A DNA stretch of 63,960 nucleotides. It comes from Polyangium spumosum. Its GTDB lineage: Bacteria; Myxococcota_A; Polyangia; Polyangiales; Polyangiaceae. Positions 8,690 through 17,677 of the stretch are shown here, piece after piece (the stretch's first letter is position 1; every line of letters begins with the position of its first letter). The notes under the pieces were generated by a model, which saw only the letters and a list, made by a program, of their open reading frames with translations, had not been told where the DNA came from and did no database searches. A program made the translations under genes and the position numbers. The DNA lies in NCBI RefSeq assembly GCF_009649845.1, contig NZ_WJIE01000027.1, positions 1 to 63,960 of the forward strand. The letters are read 5' to 3'.

Positions 8690-9511
8690 TCAGGTTGCGG
8701 CGAAGACGCTCGTGGACGGGACCTGAGCCACGTTGCCCGAGAGGCTGGCGACGGCCGTGAGGGCTGCCGTGAGGGCCGCCAGCGTGGGACCGGGGATGGT
8801 CACGACGCCCGTGCCGAGAGCCCCGGCGAGGGCCGCAAACGCCGCCTGGTAGGCGGTCAGGAGGGCGACGAGCTGCGTAGCGAGAGCGACGGGGTTCGTA
8901 GCGTTCGCCCCGAGAGAGACGTTCGCCCCGTTCAGGGCGAGGGATTGGCCGATGATCGTCGTGTTGCCAGATCCGCCGATCTGGACGTCGGAGTTCGAGA
9001 CGAGCTTGATGCCATCGGCGTCGATGCTCACCGCTCCGTGCTGCCCGGCCGCGATCACGATCTTCCCCTCGCTCGATATCTGGATCAGCACGGGGTCACC
9101 GCTCGACGTGTTCCCCTGCTGGACGAGGATCGTCGTCGTGGCCGTCTCGCCGTCATCCTTGAGGAGGATTCGGCTCGTCCCCTGCCCTTGCGGCCCAGCG
9201 GCGTAGACGCACGTCTCCCCGGGCCCGAGGGTGCCGTAGATGTTCGTACAACGAAGGTCCCGGCTCGCGTAGCAGACGTCGCGGTCCGCCTCTTCCAGGG
9301 AGAGCACCTGACACGCGGGTTTCCCAGGCTCGGCCGAGCTTGGGACCGATGCGAAGCCAACATGCTGCCACCATTCGGCGTTGTCGCACGTCACCTCGCC
9401 GTTGACCGAGTCGCCGAGCTGCACGGAGATGGCACCGTTCGTGGGATTGCGAGCGGCTCCGAGGACGTCTCCCCCGACGTCCCCGTAGCTCGCGAGGCTC
9501 TTTGCAGGCAT
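8690..9511 (-). CDS. Baseplate spike protein, gpV/gp45-like
   Basis: A 273-residue protein. The N-terminal ~120 residues look like an OB-fold baseplate protein (…GEVTCDNAEWWQHVGFASVP). The centre has the beta-helix spike pattern EGKIVIAAGQHGAVSIDADGIKLVSNSDVQIGG. The C-terminus is an Ala/Leu-rich helical segment. The gene order hub (gpD/gp44-like), spike, wedge matches Mu and P2. It pierces the outer membrane at contraction, by analogy. Confidence 0.75.
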   Translation of the reverse strand: MPAKSLASYGDVGGDVLGAARNPTNGAISVQLGDSVNGEVTCDNAEWWQHVGFASVPSSAEPGKPACQVLSLEEADRDVCYASRDLRCTNIYGTLGPGETCVYAAGPQGQGTSRILLKDDGETATTTILVQQGNTSSGDPVLIQISSEGKIVIAAGQHGAVSIDADGIKLVSNSDVQIGGSGNTTIIGQSLALNGANVSLGANATNPVALATQLVALLTAYQAAFAALAGALGTGVVTIPGPTLAALTAALTAVASLSGNVAQVPSTSVFAAT

Positions 9512-9512
9512 G

Positions 9513-10865
9513 TCACACCCCGAGCTGTAGCGTGTGCGGTTTGATGAGCTTGAGCTGCGTCAGCGTCCCCTCGCTGCGCGACTTGATGAACGTCCGCTCG
9601 ACACACCAGAGAGGCTCGTGGATCCCCAGGTAGTCGTCATCGACGTCCACGAGGGTATTCACAGCCCAGGGATATCCGGCGTACGTGTGTCCCATGACCG
9701 TATACGTCGCGACGAGGTATTCCTTCTGCTTCATCGCGAGCTGGCGACGCGCAAAGGCAGCGAGCTGGTCGATGGTCTTGGACTCGTCGTCCTTGATGAA
9801 CATCGGTTTTTGCGTGAACACCGAAACGATGCGGTCCTCCTTCGGCACAAGCTCTTGCCGGATCGGCAACACCGTCACGCCGGGGTATCTCGCGATGATG
9901 TTCGCAGCAGATTTCACCGGCTGCCCCGCCGTGTTCACGGCGACGAGTTCGTTCACCGCGATGCACTTGAGCTTCGTCTTCGCGAGGTCGGCTCCGCTCG
10001 AATGCCCCACCGCGACGATGCACGAGGGTTGAATCTCGACGTTAATGTTCGACTCGCCATCGAGGACGTTGTTCGCCGCCCCGTCGAACTGCCGGATGAC
10101 CTTGTGGATCGCGGGCGTCGTGAAATCCGGGGCGTCGACGATGACGCCGCTCCCGTCGGCCGCCGCCCACATGCGAAGCCCGAGGCGGGAGAGGAGGCGG
10201 TCGATGAGCTGATAGGCTCCCTCGCCGATCCTGGGCTTGAGCTGGTCGAGCGGGAGATTCTTGAGGTCCGGCCGGTTCCGCGAGATCACCTGCGTCACGG
10301 TCGCGGTCTTGAATTGGACCTCCGCGCTCTTCCCGTCCGAGGAGACGACGCGGCTCGTCGCCTCCTTGACGGTGAACGTCTGCGTCTGCGCCTTCCCCCG
10401 CCCCTTGGGGTATCCGGTGACGATGTTGTAGTTCTTGTCGTCGCCTACGTAGATCGTGTCGATGCCGAACTGCCCGAGGATGGCGTAGAGGAAATCGGCG
10501 ACGGTCTGATTGGACGTGATCTTGATCTTGGGGTCGATGCTCGCCGAGACGACGGGCCCGAGGATGTCGCGCCCGCTGATCTGGTACGTCGTGCCGCTCG
10601 CACGGCTGTGAGACTTGCGGACGCGCTCGATGTACCCCGTCGACTGGAGGCGGTCGTTGATGGCGATCTCGATCTTGGCCCCGGCCACAAAGATCTGGTT
10701 GTAGAGCGTGGGGTCGTTGGTCGAGAGCGTGAAATCGAACGCGGCCGTCGGGGAGATGAAATCCTCCCGGATCGTGCATTTGTCCCACGTCTTGACCTCG
10801 AACGAGAGACCTTCGACCCGGAGGACAGCGGTGTCCAGTTCGGATTGACCGTCACGCAGAGCCAA
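9513..10865 (-). CDS. Baseplate hub / late control protein D-like (Mu gp44)
   Basis: A 450-residue protein that fits the Mu gpP(gp44)/P2 gpD tail hub family, related to T4 gp27. Signs include the N-terminal beta domain (VLRVEGLSFEVKTWDKCTIREDFI), the ISGRDILGPVVSASI segment ('GRs...l.d.s'), and VADFLYAILGQFGI. It separates the tape measure and circularisation gene from the spike. Spacing of 1-3 bp to both neighbours indicates one operon. The length matches the family (about 350-450 aa). Confidence 0.8.
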   Translation of the reverse strand: MALRDGQSELDTAVLRVEGLSFEVKTWDKCTIREDFISPTAAFDFTLSTNDPTLYNQIFVAGAKIEIAINDRLQSTGYIERVRKSHSRASGTTYQISGRDILGPVVSASIDPKIKITSNQTVADFLYAILGQFGIDTIYVGDDKNYNIVTGYPKGRGKAQTQTFTVKEATSRVVSSDGKSAEVQFKTATVTQVISRNRPDLKNLPLDQLKPRIGEGAYQLIDRLLSRLGLRMWAAADGSGVIVDAPDFTTPAIHKVIRQFDGAANNVLDGESNINVEIQPSCIVAVGHSSGADLAKTKLKCIAVNELVAVNTAGQPVKSAANIIARYPGVTVLPIRQELVPKEDRIVSVFTQKPMFIKDDESKTIDQLAAFARRQLAMKQKEYLVATYTVMGHTYAGYPWAVNTLVDVDDDYLGIHEPLWCVERTFIKSRSEGTLTQLKLIKPHTLQLGV

Positions 10866-10868
10866 GGG

Positions 10869-11843
10869 TCACGACCTCGGGTAATACTTGACGAGGGTGT
10901 AGGCGGGAATCACGGGACGGGCGCGAGGGAGCGTGGGGTTCAGCTCCAGCAGCTCCGCCACCGTGGTCTTGAGCTGAATGGAGAGCCCCACGAGCATCGT
11001 CGGCCGCTCGGTAATGAACGTGGAGACGTCCTTGTTCGAGGACGTGAGGATCTTCGAGCGGATCTCCCGTAGAGCCACGGCGAGGTTCTGGCAGTTCTGC
11101 CAGATGCGGGCGGCCCCAGCCCCGAGCGGCCCGAGGTTCGTCGTCGTCCCCGTCGTCGCGTCCGTCACGACGACGCTCGCCGCTCTGTCGATGCTGTTCG
11201 CGAGCCGTTGGAGCTTCCCGATCCCGCTGTCGATCTTCGCGATGGCCCGCTGCCCTTGGAGGGTCGTGGAGTCGACGACGGCCGTGAGGCTGTCGACGAG
11301 TTCGGAGAAGCTCTGCTCCCCGTCCTGGGGCGCAAAGACAGACGGTGGAGGATTCAGCGTCCCGAGCTGCGCGTCGAGATCAGCGGCCGTGGACTTCGCG
11401 AACGACCTCTCCGACGGCGTGAACGCTGGCGTCTCCGCGTCGTCGTTCGTCTCGATGAACGATAGGTCGACGAAAACGCCGCCCCGGTTGTCGGGGTTGA
11501 GCGAGACGTCCCACGAGGCGGGCTTGCAGCGGACGGGCCCGTAGAGCGGGTGGTTCAACGTCCCCGTTGTCCGGTCCATCCATGCATCGCGGACCCTCAA
11601 GAACGTCGCGGGGAACAGGTCGTCCCACGTCTCGTTTTTACCTCTCGCAATCGTGGAGGCGACGAAAACGCCCGTGACCTTGTACACGAACGGAGCGCGC
11701 CCAGTACCTTCGACGAACGCCCCGTCTCGGTCCGCTCGCTTGTGGAGCGGAGCATCCTGCGTGCCGCTCTCGGAGATGTTCGCGATGGGGAACGGGATGT
11801 CCCTCCAGGAAGCCTCTTGGAGGGTCGAGAGGATATCGCTCAT
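10869..11843 (-). CDS. DNA circularisation-like tail protein (Mu gpN/gp43)
   Basis: A 324-residue protein. The N-terminal half has the DNA_circ_N pattern (LSTLQEASWRDIPFPIANISES...GAFVEGTGRAPFVYKVTGVF), followed by a long helical middle and a C-terminal LysM-like tail ending AYTLVKYYPRS. In Mu the equivalent gpN joins tape measure and hub; despite its name the role is in tail assembly. It is directly downstream of the tape measure gene (1 bp gap). Confidence 0.75.
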   Translation of the reverse strand: MSDILSTLQEASWRDIPFPIANISESGTQDAPLHKRADRDGAFVEGTGRAPFVYKVTGVFVASTIARGKNETWDDLFPATFLRVRDAWMDRTTGTLNHPLYGPVRCKPASWDVSLNPDNRGGVFVDLSFIETNDDAETPAFTPSERSFAKSTAADLDAQLGTLNPPPSVFAPQDGEQSFSELVDSLTAVVDSTTLQGQRAIAKIDSGIGKLQRLANSIDRAASVVVTDATTGTTTNLGPLGAGAARIWQNCQNLAVALREIRSKILTSSNKDVSTFITERPTMLVGLSIQLKTTVAELLELNPTLPRARPVIPAYTLVKYYPRS

Positions 11844-11844
11844 G

Positions 11845-13962
11845 TCACCTCTCCGTCAGCGGCTTGGTACGAGCTGCGTCGCCAGCGCTGTCACTCAGCT
11901 TTTCGAGGTTCTTCGCGGCACGCTCGATTGACTGCGTGAACTCGTCCCAGTTGACCTTCTTGGCGCCTGCTGCGACGTTCTCCTCCTGCTTGGTGATGGT
12001 GTCGTCGCGGAAGCGCTCCAGGGTGTCCCTGGTGCCCGCGCCCATCCCCTCCCACTTGGAGAAATCGAACCCCGTGTTCTGCTTCGAGATGTAGTCGATG
12101 ATCGCCGTGGCCTGCTCGTCGGCCGTCCCGCTCTGGTTGACCTTCGCCGCACCGGCGATGGGGCTCTGGACGAACTGCTTGAGCCCGGCCTTGTCCGCTG
12201 CGAGCGCCTTGATTGCCTCCTCGCGGCTGACAGCGGCCTCCGGCTCTTCGGCCTTGCTCAGCGCAGCCTCTTGCTGAACGAGCTTCGCAGCGAGCTTCTC
12301 CCGCTTCGCGAGAAGGCCCGGGAGAGCATGCATCTTCGCCCCAGAGTCCGAGCCTCCCTTGATGCCCTCGATTTGCTTGTCGAGATCGTCGAGCTGGCGC
12401 CCCGTGGACTCGGCCTCTTCGAGGGCCTTTGCCTTGGCGATCTCCTTCTGGAGCTTGCGCTTCGTCCGCGTGTCCGTCTCGGGGATGAGCTTCTCGATGA
12501 GGCTCGCGAGGGCCAGGAGGGCGCTCGCCACCGTGGTCGCCGCGGAGGCAATCTGGGGAGCCTTGTTCGCGAACGATTGAATGACCGGCGCGAGCTGGGG
12601 AATGAGCTTCGTCAGCCGGTCCTTGATTTGGTTCATCGCGCTTTCGAGCCTCTCACCGCTCGTCCGCATGACCTTGTTCGCGGCTTCCCGGACGGTCCCC
12701 TCGTCCATCGCCGCCTTGCGCATGCCCTCGAACGTGCGCGTGGCTTCCTCTGCCGCCTTGTTGAGGCTCGCCGTGTCGGTCTTCCCGCCCCCGGCTTTGA
12801 TAGCGTCCTGGAACGACCCCATGAACTGCTTCACGAACGCGGCGCTCGTATCCGAGAGCCCCATGGCCGTGAGGTTCGCCATGTTGCCCTTCGACTTCAC
12901 GAGTGCCGTCCGGATGGCGCTCCCGAGGTCGGCGATTTGGCCTTCCTTGTTCAGGACGCCCTTACCGAGCTTCTTCCCTGCCTCGACGAGGAAGCTGTTC
13001 AGGTTCGTCATCGAGACGTCGGCCTTGCCCGTGACACCGCCCGATTGCAGGGCCGCACCAATCGACGCCATGCGGACGTCGGCGTTCCCAGCGAGGCCCG
13101 CGAAGTTCTTGACCAGCTCGCCGCCGAGACCGGCGATTTCCTTGATCGTGAACTTGCCGCCCTGGATCTGACCTTGCGCGAGCTGCGTGAAGAGCATCTT
13201 TTGCAGGTCTTTCCCGCTCATGCTCTGGTCCGTGTTGTAGATGGCGCTCGTCAGATCGGCCAGCTCGGTAAGGCTCGCCCCGTACGCCTTCGAGAGCATG
13301 GCGAGGTCTTCCATCGCATCGAATGCGAGGCTCGCGTTGCCGGTCTTGTCCGAGAGGCTTGCCGCCGCCTGGGCGGCCTCCATGGCGTCGATGTTCCACC
13401 GGGCTTGCACGGCCCGGGACTTGTCCATGACCTCTTGCGACTTGATTGCGCCGGCCGAGGAGTTCTCCATTTGAACGGCGAACTTCTCCAGGGCGAACGC
13501 CGGCTTGATGACGTCGTTCACCAAGAAGCCGCCGAACTGCTCCAATCCGGCCGTGGCGAGGCTGATGCCCTTGCTCAGCATCGCGAACGCCCCGCCGATG
13601 AGCCCGACCTTGGTCACGAGGCTCCCGAGCCCACCCGTCAGGCGGTCGGCGAATGCTCCCGCACCCTCATTACCGAAGAGAGCGCTCGAATCCCTGCCCG
13701 ATGCCCTCTTGACCCGTGTCCCGACGCTGGGCGCCCCCGTCCCGGGGATGCTGCCCCCGAGGGCGTCGGACATCGCCTTCGCGATCTTCGCTTTGGCCTC
13801 GGCTTCGGCCTTGTAGATGTCGACACGCTTCTTCGAGGCGGCCCTCGCCGTCTTGATGGACTGCGTCTCGATTTGGACGAGGAGGTCCCGCACGCTCACG
13901 AGCGCAGCCTTGACCTCACCGATGCCATCGGCGGTCAGCGCAATGCGGACTTCGGACGCCAT
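11845..13962 (-). CDS. Tail tape measure protein
   Basis: A 705-residue, mostly helical protein with a central hydrophobic segment (KVGLIGGAFAMLSKGISLATAG) and a phage minor-tail domain (MDKSRAVQARWNIDAMEAAQAAASLSDKTGNASLAFDAMEDLAML). It is rich in Ala/Lys/Glu coiled-coil stretches near the C-terminus. Length and position after the chaperone pair identify it. By the usual ~0.15 nm per residue, a tail of roughly 100 nm is expected (inference). Its start overlaps the end of the frameshifted chaperone frame. Confidence 0.9.
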   Translation of the reverse strand: MASEVRIALTADGIGEVKAALVSVRDLLVQIETQSIKTARAASKKRVDIYKAEAEAKAKIAKAMSDALGGSIPGTGAPSVGTRVKRASGRDSSALFGNEGAGAFADRLTGGLGSLVTKVGLIGGAFAMLSKGISLATAGLEQFGGFLVNDVIKPAFALEKFAVQMENSSAGAIKSQEVMDKSRAVQARWNIDAMEAAQAAASLSDKTGNASLAFDAMEDLAMLSKAYGASLTELADLTSAIYNTDQSMSGKDLQKMLFTQLAQGQIQGGKFTIKEIAGLGGELVKNFAGLAGNADVRMASIGAALQSGGVTGKADVSMTNLNSFLVEAGKKLGKGVLNKEGQIADLGSAIRTALVKSKGNMANLTAMGLSDTSAAFVKQFMGSFQDAIKAGGGKTDTASLNKAAEEATRTFEGMRKAAMDEGTVREAANKVMRTSGERLESAMNQIKDRLTKLIPQLAPVIQSFANKAPQIASAATTVASALLALASLIEKLIPETDTRTKRKLQKEIAKAKALEEAESTGRQLDDLDKQIEGIKGGSDSGAKMHALPGLLAKREKLAAKLVQQEAALSKAEEPEAAVSREEAIKALAADKAGLKQFVQSPIAGAAKVNQSGTADEQATAIIDYISKQNTGFDFSKWEGMGAGTRDTLERFRDDTITKQEENVAAGAKKVNWDEFTQSIERAAKNLEKLSDSAGDAARTKPLTER

Positions 13963-14180
13963 TTGTCCTTCCTCGTCTCAGGCTCGATGCCCTCGTCGCG
14001 GGCTTCCTTGGCCTTCAGGATTCGCTCTCGGACTCGTCGGGCTGCCCAGAAGGCGAGTCGCTGCCCGTCGGTGAGGGGACCAGCCTTCGGGCCATAGAAG
14101 TCACGAGCTGAGTCACACCCTCCCAGCTCATAAATGCTAAAGGGAACGCCGACTCCGCGGATGCCAGCCGCTCGATCCAC
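13935..14180 (-). CDS. Tail chaperone extension read by -1 frameshift
   Basis: This frame lies -1 relative to the upstream chaperone and is open across their overlap. It has no ribosome site of its own, and its functional part would begin after the slippery heptamer at 14138-14144, reading PFSIYELGG... to KWRPKSALR. The fused product, from 14638 to 13935, would be about 234 residues. This G/GT arrangement is the standard way long-tailed phages make two tail chaperone forms before the tape measure gene. The charged, helical C-terminus suits tape-measure binding. Confidence 0.8.
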   Translation of the reverse strand: MDRAAGIRGVGVPFSIYELGGCDSARDFYGPKAGPLTDGQRLAFWAARRVRERILKAKEARDEGIEPETRKDKWRPKSALR

Positions 14181-14638
14181 GCCTCCACTTCGGCATCACT
14201 CATCGTCGTGACGATCGGCCCGAGATCCGTCCTCACGACGTTGTATTCCTTCATGAGGACGCCGATCTCGTCGGGCGTGAGGTACTTGCCGATCTCCTCT
14301 TTGCTGCGGAAGAATGACTTCGACACGTCTGCCGGATCTCGGCAGACACGCCAGAGGATCTCGATCGAGGCGCGCAGCTCGAAGATCCGGTTGTAGCCCT
14401 CCGCCATCTCGTCCGACTTGGGCACCTCCTTCAGGTGCTCCTTGAGCATCTTCCGGACGTACTTCTCGGATTCGAGGTTCGCGAGGAAGCTCTCCTCCTG
14501 CGTCATCACCCACATGGCCACCTGAATCGTCTCCCCGTCGATGAGGCGGGGGAAATCGACGAGCCGGTGGGGTCGTGGCGATTGCGTGATCTCGGCCCAG
14601 AGCTGTGCTGTCGAGATGCCTGTGGGAGGCATGCCCAT
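14015..14638 (-). CDS. Tail assembly chaperone (G-type)
   Basis: A 207-residue helical protein (MGMPPTGISTAQLWAEI…) between the tube gene and the tape measure, the typical place for a tail assembly chaperone (Mu gp41-like). The start at 14638 has a ribosome site (AGGGGTGAG) upstream; the longer frame to 14662 is less likely. The last about 55 codons overlap the -1 frame that carries the GT extension. Confidence 0.75.
   Translation of the reverse strand: MGMPPTGISTAQLWAEITQSPRPHRLVDFPRLIDGETIQVAMWVMTQEESFLANLESEKYVRKMLKEHLKEVPKSDEMAEGYNRIFELRASIEILWRVCRDPADVSKSFFRSKEEIGKYLTPDEIGVLMKEYNVVRTDLGPIVTTMSDAEVEAWIERLASAESAFPLAFMSWEGVTQLVTSMARRLVPSPTGSDSPSGQPDESESES
14138..14144 (-). promoter_or_regulatory. 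-1 ribosomal frameshift site C CCT TTA
   Basis: On the minus strand the zero frame reads ttC CCT TTA, a perfect X XXY YYZ slippery heptamer (CCC TTT A). Slipping one base back gives CCC TTT AGC and enters the frame ending at 13935. Position, direction and gene context all match known tail-chaperone frameshifts. The efficiency and any stimulatory structure cannot be judged here. Confidence 0.8.
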
Positions 14639-14660
14639 TGAAGTCTCACCCCTTCTACGC

Positions 14661-14702
14661 AAAAGGGCCGGATAGGTAGACCCTTGCCCACCTATCCGGC
14701 CC
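14661..14702 (-). terminator. Rho-independent terminator after tail tube gene
   Basis: A perfect 13-bp stem (14665-14677 with 14690-14702) is followed on the minus strand by TTTTG. It lies between the tube stop and the chaperone start. It probably reduces transcription after the abundant sheath and tube proteins. Confidence 0.75.
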
Positions 14703-14725
14703 TCGGTTGGCCCTCACGGGCCGAG

Positions 14726-15100
14726 TTACTGCCAGGAACCAGGACCGCCGCGGAAATTGAACTCCAGCTTGGCCTCGGAATCGACCGCGTGGCTGAAGTT
14801 GTCGTCGATGATCGACCCCTTCACCGTGAGGGTTCGACCCGCGGCGAAGACCGTGACCTCGACGATCTCCACGAGGTTCAGATACGGCCCGGGGTCGAGT
14901 TCGAAGTCGGCGCTCGGGACGGCGTTCGACACCGTGATTTCGGTCATCGGACTGCCGGGGCTCTCGCCCGCGTATCCCTTGGCGACCGTCTTCACGGGCT
15001 GCGAGCCGGACGTACGCTTGATGGTGACGCTCGCCTCTTCGGAGAGGAGCAGCGAGTTCACGTAGACGACGGCCTTGGAGTATTGCTGAAGGTTCGCCAT
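14726..15100 (-). CDS. Tail tube protein
   Basis: A 124-residue beta-rich protein located directly after the sheath gene. It has the common pattern of myophage tube proteins of this size: short N-terminus, GxSxPMTEITVSNAVPSADFELDPGPYLNLVEIVEVTVFAAGRTLTVKGSIIDD. The length matches Mu gpM-like tubes (about 118 aa). It is followed by a strong terminator. Confidence 0.85.
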   Translation of the reverse strand: MANLQQYSKAVVYVNSLLLSEEASVTIKRTSGSQPVKTVAKGYAGESPGSPMTEITVSNAVPSADFELDPGPYLNLVEIVEVTVFAAGRTLTVKGSIIDDNFSHAVDSEAKLEFNFRGGPGSWQ

Positions 15101-15111
15101 GGTCTACCTCC

Positions 15112-16635
15112 TCACGCCACCTGGTTGATTTCGTTGGCGATCTGATCGAGGACATCGATCGGTTGCAGCGGGATCGAGACGTTCACTCGGTTCGAGTTCA
15201 CGCCGCTTCGCTGCACTTGCGTGCCCTTCTTGATGTCGGCCGCGTTTTGCAGCATCGCGTCCTCCGCGTAATCGTCGGTCAGCCGATCGACGAGGGCCTT
15301 GACGACCCTCGGCGTGACGACCTTGTTCGTCGACCCTCCGCTCACGATGGGCTCGTTCTTCTTGGGATCGTCCGCCAGGAGCGACCCTCGGAGCTGTGCC
15401 GCCTGCTTCGCCTGGAGGTCGTCGGCGTAGCGGTCGCACACCGTGACCTTGTGGGCATCACGGATGCGGTAGTCGACGACCGAGCCATTCTTGTACCGCG
15501 TCGTGATTCGCTTCACGAGGTAGGTACGCCCGCTCGTACGGACACCGATGGGCGTCACGCCCGCATTGAGGGCGGCCTTGATCTGCGAGCGGGTCGGAGC
15601 CGTGCCCGAGAGCGGAGCCTTGATGCGCCACTGGTCGTTTTGACCATCCCCATAGAAGTTGAAGTTGAGCTTCGGCGGGAACGGCGACTCCTCCAAGGCG
15701 TAGACGGCCGCGTTGTGGGCGGCCATTTCGCAGGGCGGCATGTCGCTGTTCTGGAGCCACACCATTTCGGCCCGGGCCCCGTTCAGCGCGTCCACGATGG
15801 TGATGGTGTTCGCCAGCGTGTCGACGCTGGCCGCGACCATCCGCTGACGGATGTTGTTGAGCGGGAGCGCTTGGGTGTTGATCTGGCCGAAGAGCGCGAC
15901 GAGCTGCGTCTGGTCCTGCGCGGCCGGGGCGATGTAGTAGAACCGCCGAGCGACGATGGTCGTCAGGACCGCCGAGATGTCGTCCGAGACCGTGCCGCCC
16001 GTGACGAGGGTCGAGGTCGTCGGCGTGACGCCGACACCCGAGCCCGAGAACGGGATGATCTTCGCAAAGTACCGGACGAAGTTCGCGCGGAGCCCCTTCT
16101 GCTTCGTCGTGATGGTGATGACGCCCGACGCGTTCGAGGCCGTGACCGGCCAGTGGTCCTTCGCGTTGATTTGCGTCACGGCCGCAGCCGCGACGGTCGT
16201 CGCGGAATCACCCGTGACGAACCCGACGTCACAGAACTCATCGGCGATGAAGATGCGGAGCGTCCCCGCCGACGTCGCCGGACCCGTGATCGTGATCGTC
16301 CCCGTCGCCGCCGTGGCGGAATCCCCCTCGGCGACCGCGATGGCGTAGAGCGGCGTCGTCTGGTTGATTTGCAGGAATCGCCGGACCTGGCGATGAAGCT
16401 CCGAGCCGGCGCCGAACAGGGTGATGGCGTCCTGCTCGGAGGTCATCGAGACGGCGGTGTCGGGGCCGTAGAGCGTGTTGGTCGAGCCCGCGCCCGAGGA
16501 GAGAAGGTTGCCGATGAGCAGGGCGTAGTATTGGCCGTTGCCGATCCCCAGCTCTCCGACTGCGAAGTTGATTTGAGCGTATTCGCCCGGAACGGGATCG
16601 TCGGCGGCGAGCCCCGTGAGCACGATTTCAGCCAT
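15112..16635 (-). CDS. Contractile tail sheath protein
   Basis: A 507-residue protein of the Mu gpL-like sheath family. Features include an N-terminal GEYAQINFAVGELGIG strand, the middle insert with repeated TITITGPATSAGTLRIFI beta pattern, and the C-terminal conserved region YLVKRITTRYKNGSVVDYRIRDAHKVTVCDRYADDL and VNVSIPLQPIDVLDQIANEINQV. The size matches Mu gpL (495 aa). It is the defining gene of a contractile tail and is coupled to the tube gene 11 bp downstream. Confidence 0.9.
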   Translation of the reverse strand: MAEIVLTGLAADDPVPGEYAQINFAVGELGIGNGQYYALLIGNLLSSGAGSTNTLYGPDTAVSMTSEQDAITLFGAGSELHRQVRRFLQINQTTPLYAIAVAEGDSATAATGTITITGPATSAGTLRIFIADEFCDVGFVTGDSATTVAAAAVTQINAKDHWPVTASNASGVITITTKQKGLRANFVRYFAKIIPFSGSGVGVTPTTSTLVTGGTVSDDISAVLTTIVARRFYYIAPAAQDQTQLVALFGQINTQALPLNNIRQRMVAASVDTLANTITIVDALNGARAEMVWLQNSDMPPCEMAAHNAAVYALEESPFPPKLNFNFYGDGQNDQWRIKAPLSGTAPTRSQIKAALNAGVTPIGVRTSGRTYLVKRITTRYKNGSVVDYRIRDAHKVTVCDRYADDLQAKQAAQLRGSLLADDPKKNEPIVSGGSTNKVVTPRVVKALVDRLTDDYAEDAMLQNAADIKKGTQVQRSGVNSNRVNVSIPLQPIDVLDQIANEINQVA

Positions 16636-16667
16636 GTGTTACTCCGAAGGAAGGTAAGCGAAGCGAA

Positions 16668-16922
16668 TCAGGAAGCCTTGAAGGAGATGCCCGCGTGCTT
16701 GGCGGTCTCTTCGTCGGCAGCCTCCAGGCTGCCCGCTCGAAGCTCTTGCAGGTATTCGAGACGGTACGGGACCTCGACGGTTTGCTCCGTCGGGACCCAC
16801 CCGCCGTTCGGCCCCGCCTTCGGGTCGTGCCGGCGGCCCACATAGCGGAGCACGCCTTGCTCGAACGCCCCGAAATCGGGGACGAGGATTGCACCGACGG
16901 TCTTCACCTTGAGTGTCTTCAT
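16668..16922 (-). CDS. Small tail protein, DUF2635-like
   Basis: An 84-residue protein directly upstream of the sheath gene, where Mu-like phages carry a short DUF2635 protein. The sequence (MKTLKVKTVGAILVPDFGAFE…YVGRR…, then VEVPYRLEYLQELRAGSLE) fits the pattern 'P..G..vp.......l......Vp.t.yw...l..G.l'. It overlaps the upstream gene by 4 nt (ATGA), so it is co-translated. Confidence 0.6.
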   Translation of the reverse strand: MKTLKVKTVGAILVPDFGAFEQGVLRYVGRRHDPKAGPNGGWVPTEQTVEVPYRLEYLQELRAGSLEAADEETAKHAGISFKAS

Positions 16923-17635
16923 GGCGTAAAATCCTGCGAAACCTCGACAACCGTCACTTCGTCGTCGGGCGTGCCTTGGGAGACGCTGAGCGTCGTGTCG
17001 ATACCCCCGAGCGGGAGCAATCCGGGGTTGAGCTGTTCCCGCTCCTCGACCTGGAAACTCATCTCCAAGGTCGGAAACACGAGGTCGGTGCGCGGGTTGA
17101 CGAGGTGGCCGAACTGGTAGGAGTCAGGCGCAATCGAGGCGATGCCGCCGTCCCCAAAGACGAGCGCGCCGTTCTGGTAGCTCGGGTCGTACCCCTGCTG
17201 GGTCCGGTCATTGATGACCCTCAAGACCGACCAAAGGAGCGGCGACATGCTCAACATCTGGGCCGCCGTGAGGGTCGGGAGCGCGAAGATGAGCCGCCAC
17301 TCCGTCTTCAGGCGATACCAGGCGACCGTCTTGTCCCTGATGTCCCCGCGGACCCTGTAGAGCGCCAGGAGGGGGAACCGATACTGGGCCTCTTGCAGGT
17401 AGAGCGCGGGGTCGTAGGTGACCGCCTCTGCGACGAGCTTCCCTGCAAGGCCCGAGAGCCCGATTTGCGCCACGAGCGCGTCCCAGTACGCCCCCAGGTG
17501 GAGGTTCAGGACCGCCTTGAAGTAGTCGAGGGCCGTGGCGAGCGCGGGGTCGAGGACGGTCTTGGCCGGCAGGACGGGCGACGCGGGGACCGGGTACGAT
17601 ACCGCGCCAACCTTGAATTCACCGTAGTCGGCCAT
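16919..17635 (-). CDS. Head-tail/tail terminator-like protein
   Basis: A 238-residue protein between the HK97-gp10-like gene and the DUF2635-like gene, the place of the tail terminator in myophages. It is mixed alpha/beta with no membrane segment. The start has no ribosome site but sits 23 nt after copy B of the conserved 19-nt motif found in three prophage gaps. The specific function is inferred from gene order only. Confidence 0.55.
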   Translation of the reverse strand: MADYGEFKVGAVSYPVPASPVLPAKTVLDPALATALDYFKAVLNLHLGAYWDALVAQIGLSGLAGKLVAEAVTYDPALYLQEAQYRFPLLALYRVRGDIRDKTVAWYRLKTEWRLIFALPTLTAAQMLSMSPLLWSVLRVINDRTQQGYDPSYQNGALVFGDGGIASIAPDSYQFGHLVNPRTDLVFPTLEMSFQVEEREQLNPGLLPLGGIDTTLSVSQGTPDDEVTVVEVSQDFTP

Positions 17636-17658
17636 CTATATGGAATCGTGTGCCCGCA

Positions 17659-17677
17659 GCGTGGAATACAGTGGATT
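17659..17677 (-). promoter_or_regulatory. Conserved prophage motif, copy B
   Basis: On the plus strand this reads GCGTGGAATACAGTGGATT. On the transcribed strand it is two TCCAC boxes 10 nt apart. It lies in the gap upstream of the tail-terminator-like gene. Near-copies occur at 23161-23179 and 25904-25922. Copies A and B also share the flank GCCCGCA. It is a candidate activator site or late promoter. Confidence 0.6.

Noticed and set aside
12271-14097. Very long plus-strand open frame opposite the tape measure gene
   Set aside because: High-GC shadow frame: Arg/Leu/Glu/His-rich, no domains, and the opposite strand has a clear tape measure protein.
15163-16845. 560-codon plus-strand frame opposite the sheath gene
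   Set aside because: Arg/Asp-rich shadow of the sheath gene.
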